DNA of 57,525 bases, from NCBI GenBank assembly GCA_049516635.1, contig JBEKSX010000003.1:1-57525 (forward strand). Reading direction: 5' to 3'. The notes beneath the pieces are model-generated. The model was given only the letters and a program-made list of their open reading frames with translations, ran no database searches and was not told where the DNA came from. Source of the stretch: JBEKSX01 sp049516635 (lineage in GTDB: Bacteria; Bacteroidota; Ignavibacteria; Tepidaquicellales; OLB5). This document shows positions 27,003 through 36,205 of the stretch, in pieces (the first letter of the stretch is position 1; each line of letters starts with the position of its first letter). A program made the translations under genes and the position numbers.

Positions 27003-28391
27003 ATGCAGAAATCTAAAATTCTCGTAGTGGAAGATGATAAGATCATCTCTATGGAGATAAAAGACAGGCTTCAATGCTTAGGGTACGAGGTGCCGGCAGT
27101 TGTATTCTCTGGAGAAGAAGCAATTGAAAAGGCAAGGATCATTCTTCCCGATTTGGTACTAATGGATATCAGGCTACAGGGAAAAATAGACGGAATTGAA
27201 GCAGCTGAAAATATAAAGGCAGAGTGCGATATACCTGTTATTTATCTCACAGCTTATACGGATGAAGCAACACTTCAGAGGGCAAAGGTGACTGAACCAT
27301 ATGGTTATATTGTAAAGCCGCTTGAAGAGCGTGAGCTGCATTCAGCTATCGAAATATCTTTGTACAAACATCGTGCTGAAAAGAAAATAAAGGAAAGTGA
27401 AGTCCGCTACCGTGCTATTGTGGAGTCTTTCGATGGTTACATCTATATTAATACAGCGGATTACGTTCTTAAATTCCTCAATAATAATATGATGGATTAT
27501 GTAAAGCATGACGCAACGGGTGAACTTTGCTATAAAGCCATATACGGAAGGGAATCGGTTTGTCCGTGGTGTGTGAGCGATGTAGTACTGAAGGGAAAAA
27601 CGGTGAGAAGTGAGAGGCTCAATGCCAGGGATGACAGGTGGTTTTATGAAGTCAGCACACCGATAAATCACGCGGACGGGTTTGTTTCCAAACAATCAAT
27701 GATCCAGGATATTACCGAACGAAAAGAAGCTGAGGAAAAATTGCTTGGTTCACTCAAAGAAAAAGAAGTAATGCTGAGTGAAATTCACCACCGTGTAAAG
27801 AACAATCTTCAGATCATCGCAAGTCTCCTCAGACTGCAGTCGGCAAGTATAGAGGACCCGAAAGCGCTGAATTCATTCAAGGTGAGCCAGGACAGGGTGA
27901 ATTCGATGGCATTGATACACGAAAAGCTCTACAGGTCAAAAAGCCTGAGCAAAATTGACTTTGAGGACTACCTTAATAAGCTGGCCATTCATCTGTTCCA
28001 GGTTTATGGAGTCAGCAAGGAAAGAGTTCAGCTGCATATAAGTGCCAAAGATATCTGGCTCGGAATAGACACAGCCATTCCGTGCGGTCTGATCATCAAT
28101 GAGCTAATATCAAATTCGCTAAAACATGCTTTCCCCGGCAACAGAAGCGGTAATATCGATATTGCATTATCTATGAACGGCGGAAGTACATACAGCCTAG
28201 TAATAAAAGACGATGGCATGGGGCTGCCGCCCGGTCTTGATTATAATCATACGGAATCACTTGGACTTCAGCTGGTCAATACTCTTACAAAACAGCTGGC
28301 GGGTAATATAGAAGTAGAAAGGCAGGGTGGAACTGAAATCAAGATAAAATTTGAAGAATCGAGTTATAAGAACAGAGTAGAGAAGAACTAG
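27003..28391 (+). CDS. REC-PAS histidine kinase (HisKA_2 type)
   Basis: This 462-residue protein has a receiver with Asp55, a PAS domain with C-x10-C-x2-C (including C-P-W-C) and a HisKA_2/ATPase core with E-I-H-H-R-V-K-N-N (His262/His263) and D-D-G-M-G-L. Receivers fused N-terminally to kinases receive phosphate from another kinase and then act on the next protein. Its first 250 residues match the 17020 protein closely. It starts six bases after the 1296-residue kinase stop, with a GGGAGAT site, so the two share a transcript. Confidence 0.88.
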   Translation: MQKSKILVVEDDKIISMEIKDRLQCLGYEVPAVVFSGEEAIEKARIILPDLVLMDIRLQGKIDGIEAAENIKAECDIPVIYLTAYTDEATLQRAKVTEPYGYIVKPLEERELHSAIEISLYKHRAEKKIKESEVRYRAIVESFDGYIYINTADYVLKFLNNNMMDYVKHDATGELCYKAIYGRESVCPWCVSDVVLKGKTVRSERLNARDDRWFYEVSTPINHADGFVSKQSMIQDITERKEAEEKLLGSLKEKEVMLSEIHHRVKNNLQIIASLLRLQSASIEDPKALNSFKVSQDRVNSMALIHEKLYRSKSLSKIDFEDYLNKLAIHLFQVYGVSKERVQLHISAKDIWLGIDTAIPCGLIINELISNSLKHAFPGNRSGNIDIALSMNGGSTYSLVIKDDGMGLPPGLDYNHTESLGLQLVNTLTKQLAGNIEVERQGGTEIKIKFEESSYKNRVEKN

Positions 28392-28448
28392 AGTTCATCT
28401 TCATATATATTACTTTAAGTAAGTATCCTACATTATTTATAAACTTAT

Positions 28449-28482
28449 AAGTTGATGTGAATTTTCATCGACTTAAATTTTC
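28449..28482 (+). terminator. Possible terminator after the kinase pair
   Basis: AAGTTGATG (28449-28457) and CATCGACTT (28466-28474) form a nine-base stem with one G-U pair and an eight-base loop, followed by AAATTTTC. It lies about 60 bases past the last kinase stop codon. Confidence 0.4.
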
Positions 28483-28626
28483 TGCATATTTTATAATTAA
28501 TTTATTTCTCTATTTTTCTACACATCGTAAGAATAAAATTTTTAACTATTTTATTGATAACACTAATAGGAACTATATAGGGAAATTTTACATTGAAATT
28601 TAAAAATGTAAAATATACATTTCGGC

Positions 28627-29175
28627 ATGACAAAGAAATTTTATCATATATCTCGTTATAATCTACAGAGCAGCAGCGAAAGTTCAGAAAATTCTTTTTT
28701 ACAAAATCCGTCAGGTTCAATAATTCCAACCATCTACAATCAAACTGAAACCAAGCATAAATGGAACAATACCATCATCTATATTGTGATAGGTTCTGTT
28801 TTCACCATCATACTTGCCGCAGTAATAATAATAATTCTAACGCGAAGCACGGATTATGAACACGGTGTATTATCATTGCATGCAAATGACCTCAATGCTG
28901 CGCTCACCGAATTTCAGAAAATTGCTCCCGATGACAGGATGTATGAGATGGCACAATCGAAGATCAATTATATAAATGGATTAAATGAATATAATAAGGG
29001 TAACTACGAAGTATCCAAGAATTATCTCTCCAAGGTCGATGAGAGCGATGAATACTATCCCGACACGAGGCTCATGCTTGACAGAATTGCGATGTCTTCC
29101 AGAACAGCAAATCTTAATTCCATTCTCGAAAAGGTAAAGAAGGTAAAAGACGCAGCTGTTCAGCCGGAAAAATAA
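28627..29175 (+). CDS. TPR-like membrane protein
   Basis: This 182-residue protein has a polar N-terminus (about 1-48), one transmembrane helix (about 49-72, I-I-Y-I-V-I-G-S-V), and a C-terminal helical part with TPR-like helices (A-L-T-E-F-Q-K-I, Y-N-K-G-N-Y-E-V-S-K-N-Y-L). The layout suggests one membrane crossing with the TPR part outside or inside. It has no signal peptide. The start has no obvious ribosome binding site. The partner is unknown. Confidence 0.7.
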   Translation: MTKKFYHISRYNLQSSSESSENSFLQNPSGSIIPTIYNQTETKHKWNNTIIYIVIGSVFTIILAAVIIIILTRSTDYEHGVLSLHANDLNAALTEFQKIAPDDRMYEMAQSKINYINGLNEYNKGNYEVSKNYLSKVDESDEYYPDTRLMLDRIAMSSRTANLNSILEKVKKVKDAAVQPEK

Positions 29176-29302
29176 ATTACTCTTCCTCTACTATCCCCGC
29201 TTTACAAAACTACATACGAATATATCAGCAATATCATTAGCTTTTATTTACTCATTTTTTCTTCCATGCTTCATGATTATATTGCTTGAATAATAATAAA
29301 AG

Positions 29303-30607
29303 ATGCTAACCGAAATTATATTTTTAATAATCGGATTATTTATAGGAGCAATCGGCTCTTTCTTTATTGCAAAATACCGAAGCCAGAGTAATGCCGGTAA
29401 GCTTGAAGAGAGAAACTCTATCCTTGAGAACGAGATAAATAATATTAAGAGCGAGTTATCTTCGGAAAGATCTAAGGTTCTTAATCTGAACTCTGAGTTA
29501 GCCTCTAAAAATGCAGATTACAATAACTTACAGCAAAAACTGGGTGAACAGCAACAAAACATCGAAGAACTGCAGAGAAAATTTTCTGTGGAATTTGAGA
29601 ACCTTGCTAATAAGATACTAGAGGAGAAGAGCAAAAAATTCACCGAACAGAATAGATCGAATCTTGATGACATTTTAAAGCCGCTCAGTGAAAGGATCAA
29701 GGAATTCGAAAAGAAGGTAAACGATGTCTATATCAGCGAGACAAAAGAACGAGCCTCCCTATCCAAGGAACTCCAGATGTTATATGAGCTTAACCAGCAG
29801 ATGAGCAAAGATGCCACAAATCTTACAAAGGCATTGAAAGGCGATAACAAGGTACTGGGTAACTGGGGAGAGTTTATACTGGAAAGCATACTTGAGAAAT
29901 CCGGGCTCGAAAGAGACAGAGAGTTTATTATTCAGAAATCTTTAGAAGGTGCGGATGGGTCACGTTTCAGGCCTGATGTAATTATTAAGCTTCCTGAAGA
30001 GAAATCAATGGTGATAGATTCTAAAGCTTCGTTGACCGCTTATGATCAATATTGTGCTACTGACGATGATGAAAAAAAAGCACAGTATCTCGGGGAACAT
30101 ATTAATTCTATAAAAAATCATATAAAAAGGCTCAGTCCTAAATCTTATCAGGACCTCTACGGGTTGAACAGCCTTGATTTTGTCCTGATGTTCATTCCGA
30201 TTGAGCCTGCATTTGCTCTTGCAGTTCAGATTGATAATAATATATTCAACGAAGCGTTCGAGAGAAATATTGTCATAGTCAGCCCATCTACTTTATTGGC
30301 TACATTAAGGACTATTGCGAGCATCTGGAAACAGGAAAAGCAAAACAGGAATGCCCTTGAGATAGCCAGACAATGCGGCGAGCTGTATGATAAGTTTACG
30401 GGATTCGTTGAAGACCTGACAGCGATCGGAAATAATATTAAATCGACCCAGGAGAATTATGATAAAGCTATGAATAAGCTTGCAGAAGGGAGGGGAAACC
30501 TTGTAAGAAGAGTGGAAAACATTAAACAACTGGGTGCTAAATCTACGAAATCTTTGCCGGATTCCCTGCTGAACAGATCGGAAGACGATGCGGGTGAAGA
30601 AAAATAA
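29303..30607 (+). CDS. rmuC: DNA recombination protein RmuC
   Basis: This 434-residue RmuC-family protein has an N-terminal membrane helix (1-22), a long coiled coil (30-130), and the RmuC nuclease-like domain. The conserved region G-S-R-F-R-P-D-V-I-I-K-L-P followed by V-I-D-S-K-A-S-L is the restriction-endonuclease-like core. RmuC limits DNA inversions and is thought to act on DNA at the membrane. The C-terminus is charged and lysine rich. It is followed 24 bases later by a class IV aminotransferase gene. Confidence 0.9.
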   Translation: MLTEIIFLIIGLFIGAIGSFFIAKYRSQSNAGKLEERNSILENEINNIKSELSSERSKVLNLNSELASKNADYNNLQQKLGEQQQNIEELQRKFSVEFENLANKILEEKSKKFTEQNRSNLDDILKPLSERIKEFEKKVNDVYISETKERASLSKELQMLYELNQQMSKDATNLTKALKGDNKVLGNWGEFILESILEKSGLERDREFIIQKSLEGADGSRFRPDVIIKLPEEKSMVIDSKASLTAYDQYCATDDDEKKAQYLGEHINSIKNHIKRLSPKSYQDLYGLNSLDFVLMFIPIEPAFALAVQIDNNIFNEAFERNIVIVSPSTLLATLRTIASIWKQEKQNRNALEIARQCGELYDKFTGFVEDLTAIGNNIKSTQENYDKAMNKLAEGRGNLVRRVENIKQLGAKSTKSLPDSLLNRSEDDAGEEK

Positions 30608-30631
30608 CATATTTTGTAAAACTAATAATAG

Positions 30632-31486
30632 ATGACTACATTGCCAGAAACTACCTATTTTGTTAAAAATAAATACATAGATAAAGATCATGCTTTTATC
30701 CATGTCAATGATATCGGTTTGCTGAGAGGATATGCGGTATTCGACTACCTGAAAACGTATTTTGGCAAACCGTTCCACCTGTCTGATCATCTTGCACGCT
30801 TGCAGCAATCTGCTGAACTGATCGGACTCGAGATTCCCTATGAGAAAAACAAAATTGAGGAAATATGTTATGAACTTCTGAAAAGGAATAATTTTCCTGA
30901 ATCTAACTTAAGGATTGTTGTTACCGGGGGTGTTGGCAGGGACAGCAAAACCAAAGGCGATCCTGTCCTCATTGTTACTTGTGAACTTCGCAATGAGATC
31001 GACCCGGAGCTTTACAACTATGGCGCAAAAATTAAGACCGTAGAAGGAGGCAGGCAATTATCCCTTTCCAAAACGTGCAACTATATTATGGCTATACACT
31101 ACCTTGATGAATTCATACAGAAAGGGTTCACGGAAGTTCTTTATGTACTCGAAGGTATCGTTTCGGAATGCACATCGAGCAATTTTTTCATTATTCAGGG
31201 TAAAAAGCTCGTAACCCCATATTCAGGAATATTATACGGTATTACAAGGAAAGTCCTTATGCGGATTTGTACATCGTTTATGGAGCTTGAAGAGAGAATG
31301 ATCACTTTGGAAGAAGCTCTTAAGGCTGACGAAGTGTTCATTTCATCTACGGAAAAAGAGGTGATGCCTGTTACAATGATAGACGAAAATGTTATCGCAG
31401 ACGGACGTGTTGGACCGATGACCAAAAGGATAAGAGATGAGTTTCATAACTATGTTGAATCGAAGGTATGGGTTGAGAAGCAGTAA
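30632..31486 (+). CDS. Class IV aminotransferase (branched-chain or D-amino-acid type)
   Basis: This 284-residue PLP enzyme of fold type IV has the expected G-L-L-R-G-Y-A-V-F-D-Y-L motif near the N-terminus, the PLP lysine in S-K-T-C-N-Y, the G-I-V-S-E-C-T-S-S-N-F-F motif and G-I-L-Y-G-I-T-R. It belongs with IlvE, D-amino-acid aminotransferase and aminodeoxychorismate lyase (PabC), which cannot be separated by eye. Length and order of motifs fit the family. It is downstream of rmuC in the same direction. Confidence 0.85.
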   Translation: MTTLPETTYFVKNKYIDKDHAFIHVNDIGLLRGYAVFDYLKTYFGKPFHLSDHLARLQQSAELIGLEIPYEKNKIEEICYELLKRNNFPESNLRIVVTGGVGRDSKTKGDPVLIVTCELRNEIDPELYNYGAKIKTVEGGRQLSLSKTCNYIMAIHYLDEFIQKGFTEVLYVLEGIVSECTSSNFFIIQGKKLVTPYSGILYGITRKVLMRICTSFMELEERMITLEEALKADEVFISSTEKEVMPVTMIDENVIADGRVGPMTKRIRDEFHNYVESKVWVEKQ

Positions 31487-31692
31487 TAAAAATTGCTGAT
31501 AACTCTTCCGAATACAATATTCTTGAACCAATCGAAAAGCACCAGTATTTTATTCTTCTTTTAACAGCTGAATGTTGCGAAGCCTGTCCCGATGACAACA
31601 ATATTTTTCCTTGTTATATTCATGGGTAAAGAAATAATATTTACCTCTAAAGCTATTTCAATTATATTTGCGGAAAGATTAGTAAACTGAAA

Positions 31693-32112
31693 ATGAAAAC
31701 ATACAGGAAAGAATTATGGTTTCAGTTATCCTTAAGGAGAGGATATGTAAACATCACTCACGAAATTGAAAAATGCCTTGAAGAAAGCGGTATCAAAGAA
31801 GGGCTTGTCCTTTGCAATGCCATGCATATTACGTCAAGTGTGTTCATCAATGATGATGAGCGCGGATTGCATCACGATTTCGAGCAATGGCTGGAGGGGC
31901 TTGCTCCGGAAAAACCGTACTCGAAATACAGGCACAATGATTCAGGTGAGGATAATGCAGATGCCCACCTGAAAAGAACCATTATGGGCAGAGAAGTGGT
32001 GGTTGCTGTTACTAAAAGCAGGCTTGACTTCGGACCCTGGGAACAAATTTTCTACGGTGAGTTTGATGGTAAACGCAGAAAAAGAGTATTGGTAAAGATT
32101 ATCGGTGAGTAA
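31693..32112 (+). CDS. YjbQ family protein (UPF0047)
   Basis: This 139-residue protein has the family signature: C-N-A-M-H-I-T-S-S-V-F-I-N-D-D, H-H-D-F, Y-R-H-N-D, N-A-D-A-H-L-K-R, and G-x-W-E-x-I-F-Y-G-E-F. Family members (YjbQ, UPF0047) can act as a secondary thiamine-phosphate synthase in E. coli. Its own role here is unproven, but a full thiamin operon lies 12 kb downstream. It is a single gene converging with yggX, seven bases apart. The start has no clear ribosome binding site. Confidence 0.82.
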   Translation: MKTYRKELWFQLSLRRGYVNITHEIEKCLEESGIKEGLVLCNAMHITSSVFINDDERGLHHDFEQWLEGLAPEKPYSKYRHNDSGEDNADAHLKRTIMGREVVVAVTKSRLDFGPWEQIFYGEFDGKRRKRVLVKIIGE

Positions 32113-32119
32113 TTGGTTG

Positions 32120-32395
32120 TTATTCTTCCGGTGGAACGTACCCTTCGGGCATTATGGCACTATCCGAAAAGAAATATTCTTCCGCTTTTTCTTCAAATAT
32201 CCGGTCAGCTAAAGGATTGGTAAGATCGAGCCTGTATTCATTTATAATCATCTTAAAATATTCCACGAAATCATCCCACGCCTGCTGTGATACATGTTCA
32301 TATATTTTTTTACCGAGTTCATTCGACATCGGCGGTGATTTTAATCCGGGCAACTCGCGTCCCAGCTTAATACAATTTACCATTCTTCCTGACAT
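32120..32395 (-). CDS. yggX: YggX-type iron-trafficking/oxidative protection protein
   Basis: This protein of about 91 residues starts at the ATG at 32395. An upstream in-frame ATG at 32413 would place the GGAGG ribosome site inside the coding sequence, so I reject it. It has the single conserved Cys near the N-terminus (V-N-C-I-K), E-L-G-K-K-I-Y-E-H-V-S-Q-Q-A-W-D, and the final E-G-Y-V-P-P motif, matching YggX. Such proteins help protect Fe-S enzymes. The length fits the family. Confidence 0.85.
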   Translation of the reverse strand: MSGRMVNCIKLGRELPGLKSPPMSNELGKKIYEHVSQQAWDDFVEYFKMIINEYRLDLTNPLADRIFEEKAEEYFFSDSAIMPEGYVPPEE

Positions 32396-32536
32396 GAATT
32401 CCTCCTTACTCATATCAATATGATAATATTTATAGAACTTATTAATGCAAAAATATTAAACCTTTTTTTATGCTAAAAAATCACGAACTTAGAAACGGTG
32501 AAGAAATTATAGTTTTCCATCTTATTAATATCAGGT

Positions 32537-34276
32537 ATGCTTTTATCCGATAATGAAATTATAACATATACTCTTTCTATGGACAAACCTTCGAGCCATT
32601 TATTCGAAGTAAAAATGGATATTGAAGGTATCAATGAAAATTACGTAGACCTTATTCTTCCTGTCTGGCGGCCCGGAAGATATTTCGTATTTGATTTTCC
32701 GTCTGGCGTGGTAGAGTTCAAAGCTGAAGATGACCGTTCGAGTCCCTTGAAATGGAAAAAGATTGATAAATGCACCTGGAGGATCGAAACGAGATCAATC
32801 ACAAAACTTACCGTAATATATAAGCTGTATGCGAATGAATTCGACCAGAGGACAAGAGGCTTAGATGAACAACACGGGTTTGTGAACGGTACTGCTGTAT
32901 TTATGTACTGCGAGAAGCTGAGGCAGCTGCCGTTAACATTGAAAGTCATACCCTATAAAGATTGGCATGTGACAACAGGACTGGATGATTTCAGTGATGA
33001 ACCCAATACGTATACCGCACCTGATTACGATCATCTTGCCGACTGTCCGCTTGAGATTGGCAGTCAGAAAGATCATCAATTCGATCTGGACGGGAAAAAA
33101 TACATTATCAGTTTTTTCGGTAAAGCTGATTATAATATAGATACTCTCATTTCGGCTATGAGTAAAGTGATTAAGACCGAAACGGATTTCTGGGGAAAGA
33201 TACCATTCGATAAATATGTTTTTATTATACACTGCGGCACGCGTGGCGGCGGGGGAACGGAGCATATAAATTCCACCGTACTTGATATTACACCTAAAGC
33301 GTTCGAAAGCGCGGATTCGTTCAGAGGGTATCTCGGTCTCGTAGCTCACGAATTTTTCCATACCTGGAATGTGAAACAGATAAGACCACTCGGACTAACA
33401 CCCTATAATTATACCAAAGAAAATTATGTCGAAGAACTGTGGTTTGCCGAAGGAGGCACTTCTTACTACGACGAATTGATGGTCCTTCGATCCGGACAGG
33501 CTGAAGCTGTTGATTTTTTCAAAGAGATAGCACGTTCCGCTGAAGAAGAAAGAAGAAGACCAGGCAACAGGATGCAGTCGCTTGCCGAATCAAGCTTTGA
33601 TGCCTGGGTGAAGTTCTGGAAGGGAACTCCCCAGAAATTTAAAATGGAGAGCGATTACTATGGAAAGGGTGCCGATATTTCCTTGATACTTGACCTTGAG
33701 ATACGTCAACAGACCAACAATAATTTTTGTCTTGATGATATCCTCAGGACAATGTACGATAGGTTTCCACCAGGAAAAGGGTACACAAATAAAGATATAA
33801 TCAACATATGCGGTGAGCTTACAGGGAGCAGCTATAAACAATTCTTTGACGATTATGTTTATGGGACGAAAGCCATCGAATGGGAAAAATATCTCAGCTA
33901 TGCCGGACTAGAGCTAATAACCGTTGACAGCACTTCCGTACCTGTAATGGGACTCGAATTGCAGCAGTCAGATGGAAAGATCTTAGTTAGTAATGTAATA
34001 ACCGGGTCTGCTGCTGATATCTCGAAATTTGTTTCCGGTGACGAGATTATCACTGCTGACGGTGATAGGGTTAATTACGAGGATTTAAATAACCGACTGC
34101 AAAGGATGAAGATTGGAGAAAAAATTAATCTGGGAATATTCAGAAAAGATAAATATATTGAAATTAAGCTGTCACTTAACGAACCCAAGGTCCCGAACTA
34201 TGTTGTTTCAAAAACTTCAACCCCCGACGACCTGCAGAAGAATATCTATGAAGACTGGCTGAAAGTTAAGTGGTAA
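32537..34276 (+). CDS. M61 family glycyl aminopeptidase-like peptidase with PDZ domain
   Basis: This 579-residue metallopeptidase has the zinc motif A-H-E-F-F-H-T-W, with the downstream E-L-W-F-A-E-G glutamate as third zinc ligand. The N-terminal beta domain and central helical part are typical of M61. A PDZ domain (about 470-545, G-L-E-L, D-G-K-I-L-V) ends the protein. M61 members cleave N-terminal glycine or alanine. No signal peptide is seen, so it is probably cytoplasmic. It is followed 25 bases later by a glycosyltransferase gene. Confidence 0.9.
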   Translation: MLLSDNEIITYTLSMDKPSSHLFEVKMDIEGINENYVDLILPVWRPGRYFVFDFPSGVVEFKAEDDRSSPLKWKKIDKCTWRIETRSITKLTVIYKLYANEFDQRTRGLDEQHGFVNGTAVFMYCEKLRQLPLTLKVIPYKDWHVTTGLDDFSDEPNTYTAPDYDHLADCPLEIGSQKDHQFDLDGKKYIISFFGKADYNIDTLISAMSKVIKTETDFWGKIPFDKYVFIIHCGTRGGGGTEHINSTVLDITPKAFESADSFRGYLGLVAHEFFHTWNVKQIRPLGLTPYNYTKENYVEELWFAEGGTSYYDELMVLRSGQAEAVDFFKEIARSAEEERRRPGNRMQSLAESSFDAWVKFWKGTPQKFKMESDYYGKGADISLILDLEIRQQTNNNFCLDDILRTMYDRFPPGKGYTNKDIINICGELTGSSYKQFFDDYVYGTKAIEWEKYLSYAGLELITVDSTSVPVMGLELQQSDGKILVSNVITGSAADISKFVSGDEIITADGDRVNYEDLNNRLQRMKIGEKINLGIFRKDKYIEIKLSLNEPKVPNYVVSKTSTPDDLQKNIYEDWLKVKW

Positions 34277-34301
34277 TAGATTTAAGAAATATATTTTTAG
34301 A

Positions 34302-35777
34302 TTGATCCTTAAGAATAGAAATCGGGTAATATCATATATTCTTTTATTTGCTCTCCTACTGAGGTTATTCCACATCACTTTTCCGGTATCAGGCTGGCAC
34401 TCGTGGAGGCAGTCCGACACTGCCGCAATTGCAGGAAATTTTTATGAGAACGGATACAATATATTGTATCCGCAGGTAGACTGGGGAGGAACAGCCCCCG
34501 GCTATGTTGAATCCGAATTTCAGATATATCCCTTTATCATATCCTTATTTTATGCGTTATTTGGTGTGAACGATATGTGGGGCAGAATACTATCTGTAAT
34601 ATTTTCTCTCTTTACCATTTACGGCCTCTACCTTCTTGTTCGGAAGATCATTTCCGAGAATGCTGCACTCTGGTCTGCTTTTATTTATTCCATCATCCCA
34701 TTAAATATTTATTATAGCAGGGCAATCATGCCTGAATCGGCAATGCTGATGTGCTCGGTATTTGGCATATATTATTTTTATAAATGGTTTAAAGAAGATA
34801 GAAATAAATTTCTATTCATTTCGGCAGTTTTTATTTCTTTTGCTGTCCTTCTGAAGCTGCCGTGCCTTTATCTGGGATTACCTCTGTTTTATTTATCTTA
34901 TAGGAAATATAAAATAAAATTATTTACAAGTGATAGTTTGTGGTTTTACTTTTTGATTATAATTATTCCTTCTTGCTTATGGTATTATCACGCGCATCAA
35001 TTATTTCTCAACGGCGGCGTTACTTTCAGCATCTGGAATTTCGGCGAAGATAAATGGGGAACCTTCAGCCTACTTGCAAAACCTGATTTCTATAATACTG
35101 TTATATTCAAAAGCATTGCCGAACGACATCTTTTATATCCTGGTTTCATTTTGATGATCTGGGGGTTGTTCTTAAAGAGGAACAATGCTGATGAGCATTT
35201 GTTCGATTATTGGTTATTATCTGTATTCTTTTTCATATTGCTGGTATCTCAGGGCAACCTGATGCAGGAGTATTACCAGCTTCCGATTGTCCTTCCCGCT
35301 GTTGTTTATATCGGAAAAGTATTTGCAAAATACTTCCAATTAGACCGCTTAGCTGATTCTTTTAATTTAAATAAATTTAGATTTATTTTTATAGCTTTAT
35401 GCCTAATCCTGATCCCGATCCTGAGTTACTTAAGATACAGCAATTTTATGAAAGCTGAAAATTGCGATTCGGCATTGTTCAGGTTGACCTCCGATATTAG
35501 AACTCTAACTAATGAACCGGATCTGCTTGTAACGGCATCGAACAACAGCCCTGTTTATCTTTATTTATCACACAGGAAAGGGTGGACTGTTTCAGCAGAA
35601 CAGCTTGATTCAGCTTTTATCTGCCAAAAAGGGAATGAAGGTGCGAAATGGCTTGCAGGAGAGAAATCTGAATTTAATAGCAGCGTTTCAGTAAAATATC
35701 TGGAATATATACTGAGAAAATATAAGGTAATAAAGAACGAAAAAGATTACTTCATAGTTAAGCTGAATTCTCCATAA
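34302..35777 (+). CDS. Family 39 glycosyltransferase-like membrane protein
   Basis: This 491-residue integral membrane protein starts with TTG (M-I-L-K-N-R-N). It has about ten transmembrane segments. The first loop holds W-H-S-W-R-Q-S-D-T-A, with the catalytic-type Asp of the ArnT/PMT_2 family. Such enzymes move sugars or aminoarabinose from polyprenyl-phosphate donors to lipid or protein on the outer face of the membrane. The C-terminal soluble part is short. The acceptor is unknown. Confidence 0.85.
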   Translation: MILKNRNRVISYILLFALLLRLFHITFPVSGWHSWRQSDTAAIAGNFYENGYNILYPQVDWGGTAPGYVESEFQIYPFIISLFYALFGVNDMWGRILSVIFSLFTIYGLYLLVRKIISENAALWSAFIYSIIPLNIYYSRAIMPESAMLMCSVFGIYYFYKWFKEDRNKFLFISAVFISFAVLLKLPCLYLGLPLFYLSYRKYKIKLFTSDSLWFYFLIIIIPSCLWYYHAHQLFLNGGVTFSIWNFGEDKWGTFSLLAKPDFYNTVIFKSIAERHLLYPGFILMIWGLFLKRNNADEHLFDYWLLSVFFFILLVSQGNLMQEYYQLPIVLPAVVYIGKVFAKYFQLDRLADSFNLNKFRFIFIALCLILIPILSYLRYSNFMKAENCDSALFRLTSDIRTLTNEPDLLVTASNNSPVYLYLSHRKGWTVSAEQLDSAFICQKGNEGAKWLAGEKSEFNSSVSVKYLEYILRKYKVIKNEKDYFIVKLNSP

Positions 35778-35800
35778 TGTAAACTTTTGTTTTGAATATA

Positions 35801-36181
35801 TTATTTCAGATTTATCTTATTATCCCCTGACCAGTTGATCAATCCGTCCTGAACCTCTTTCGAAAGTCTTGCCCACGAAAACTTCGGTGCGCTCGTTGAT
35901 TCTTCATCACCGAATAAAACATATCTCTGAGCGGGGTCTTCTGAGGTAACATTTACTACAACTGTATATCTTTCCAATTTCGGGTCTATGCCGAGGTCAT
36001 CCTGAAGCTTCACAAATACCGGGCTGTCATCTGCATCAGCAAGTATCTTAAAATATGTCCATTTTTTCTCGTTTGAACTTGAACCGTTAAATTTATATTT
36101 ACCGGCTGAACAATTTAGCGAAGATAGCCCTGCTGATACACTGATAATAAAGATCAGCAGGTACAAGATTTTATTTTTCAT
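35801..36181 (-). CDS. Hypothetical lipoprotein
   Basis: This 126-residue protein has a signal peptide of about 24 residues, ending S-L-N-C (Cys24), a lipobox-like end. The mature part is predicted beta rich, with W-T-Y-F-K-I-L-A-D-A-D-D-S and R-Y-V-L-F-G-D-E. It lies 24 bases after the MoxR ATPase stop codon on the same strand, so it may be the last gene of the M16/MoxR transcript. The function is unknown. Confidence 0.7.
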   Translation of the reverse strand: MKNKILYLLIFIISVSAGLSSLNCSAGKYKFNGSSSNEKKWTYFKILADADDSPVFVKLQDDLGIDPKLERYTVVVNVTSEDPAQRYVLFGDEESTSAPKFSWARLSKEVQDGLINWSGDNKINLK

Positions 36182-36205
36182 TCGTTTTTGATATATATAT
36201 AATTG

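Noticed and set aside
32396..32413. Upstream ATG for YggX
   Set aside because: The ribosome binding site for the family-length start at 32395 lies inside this extension.
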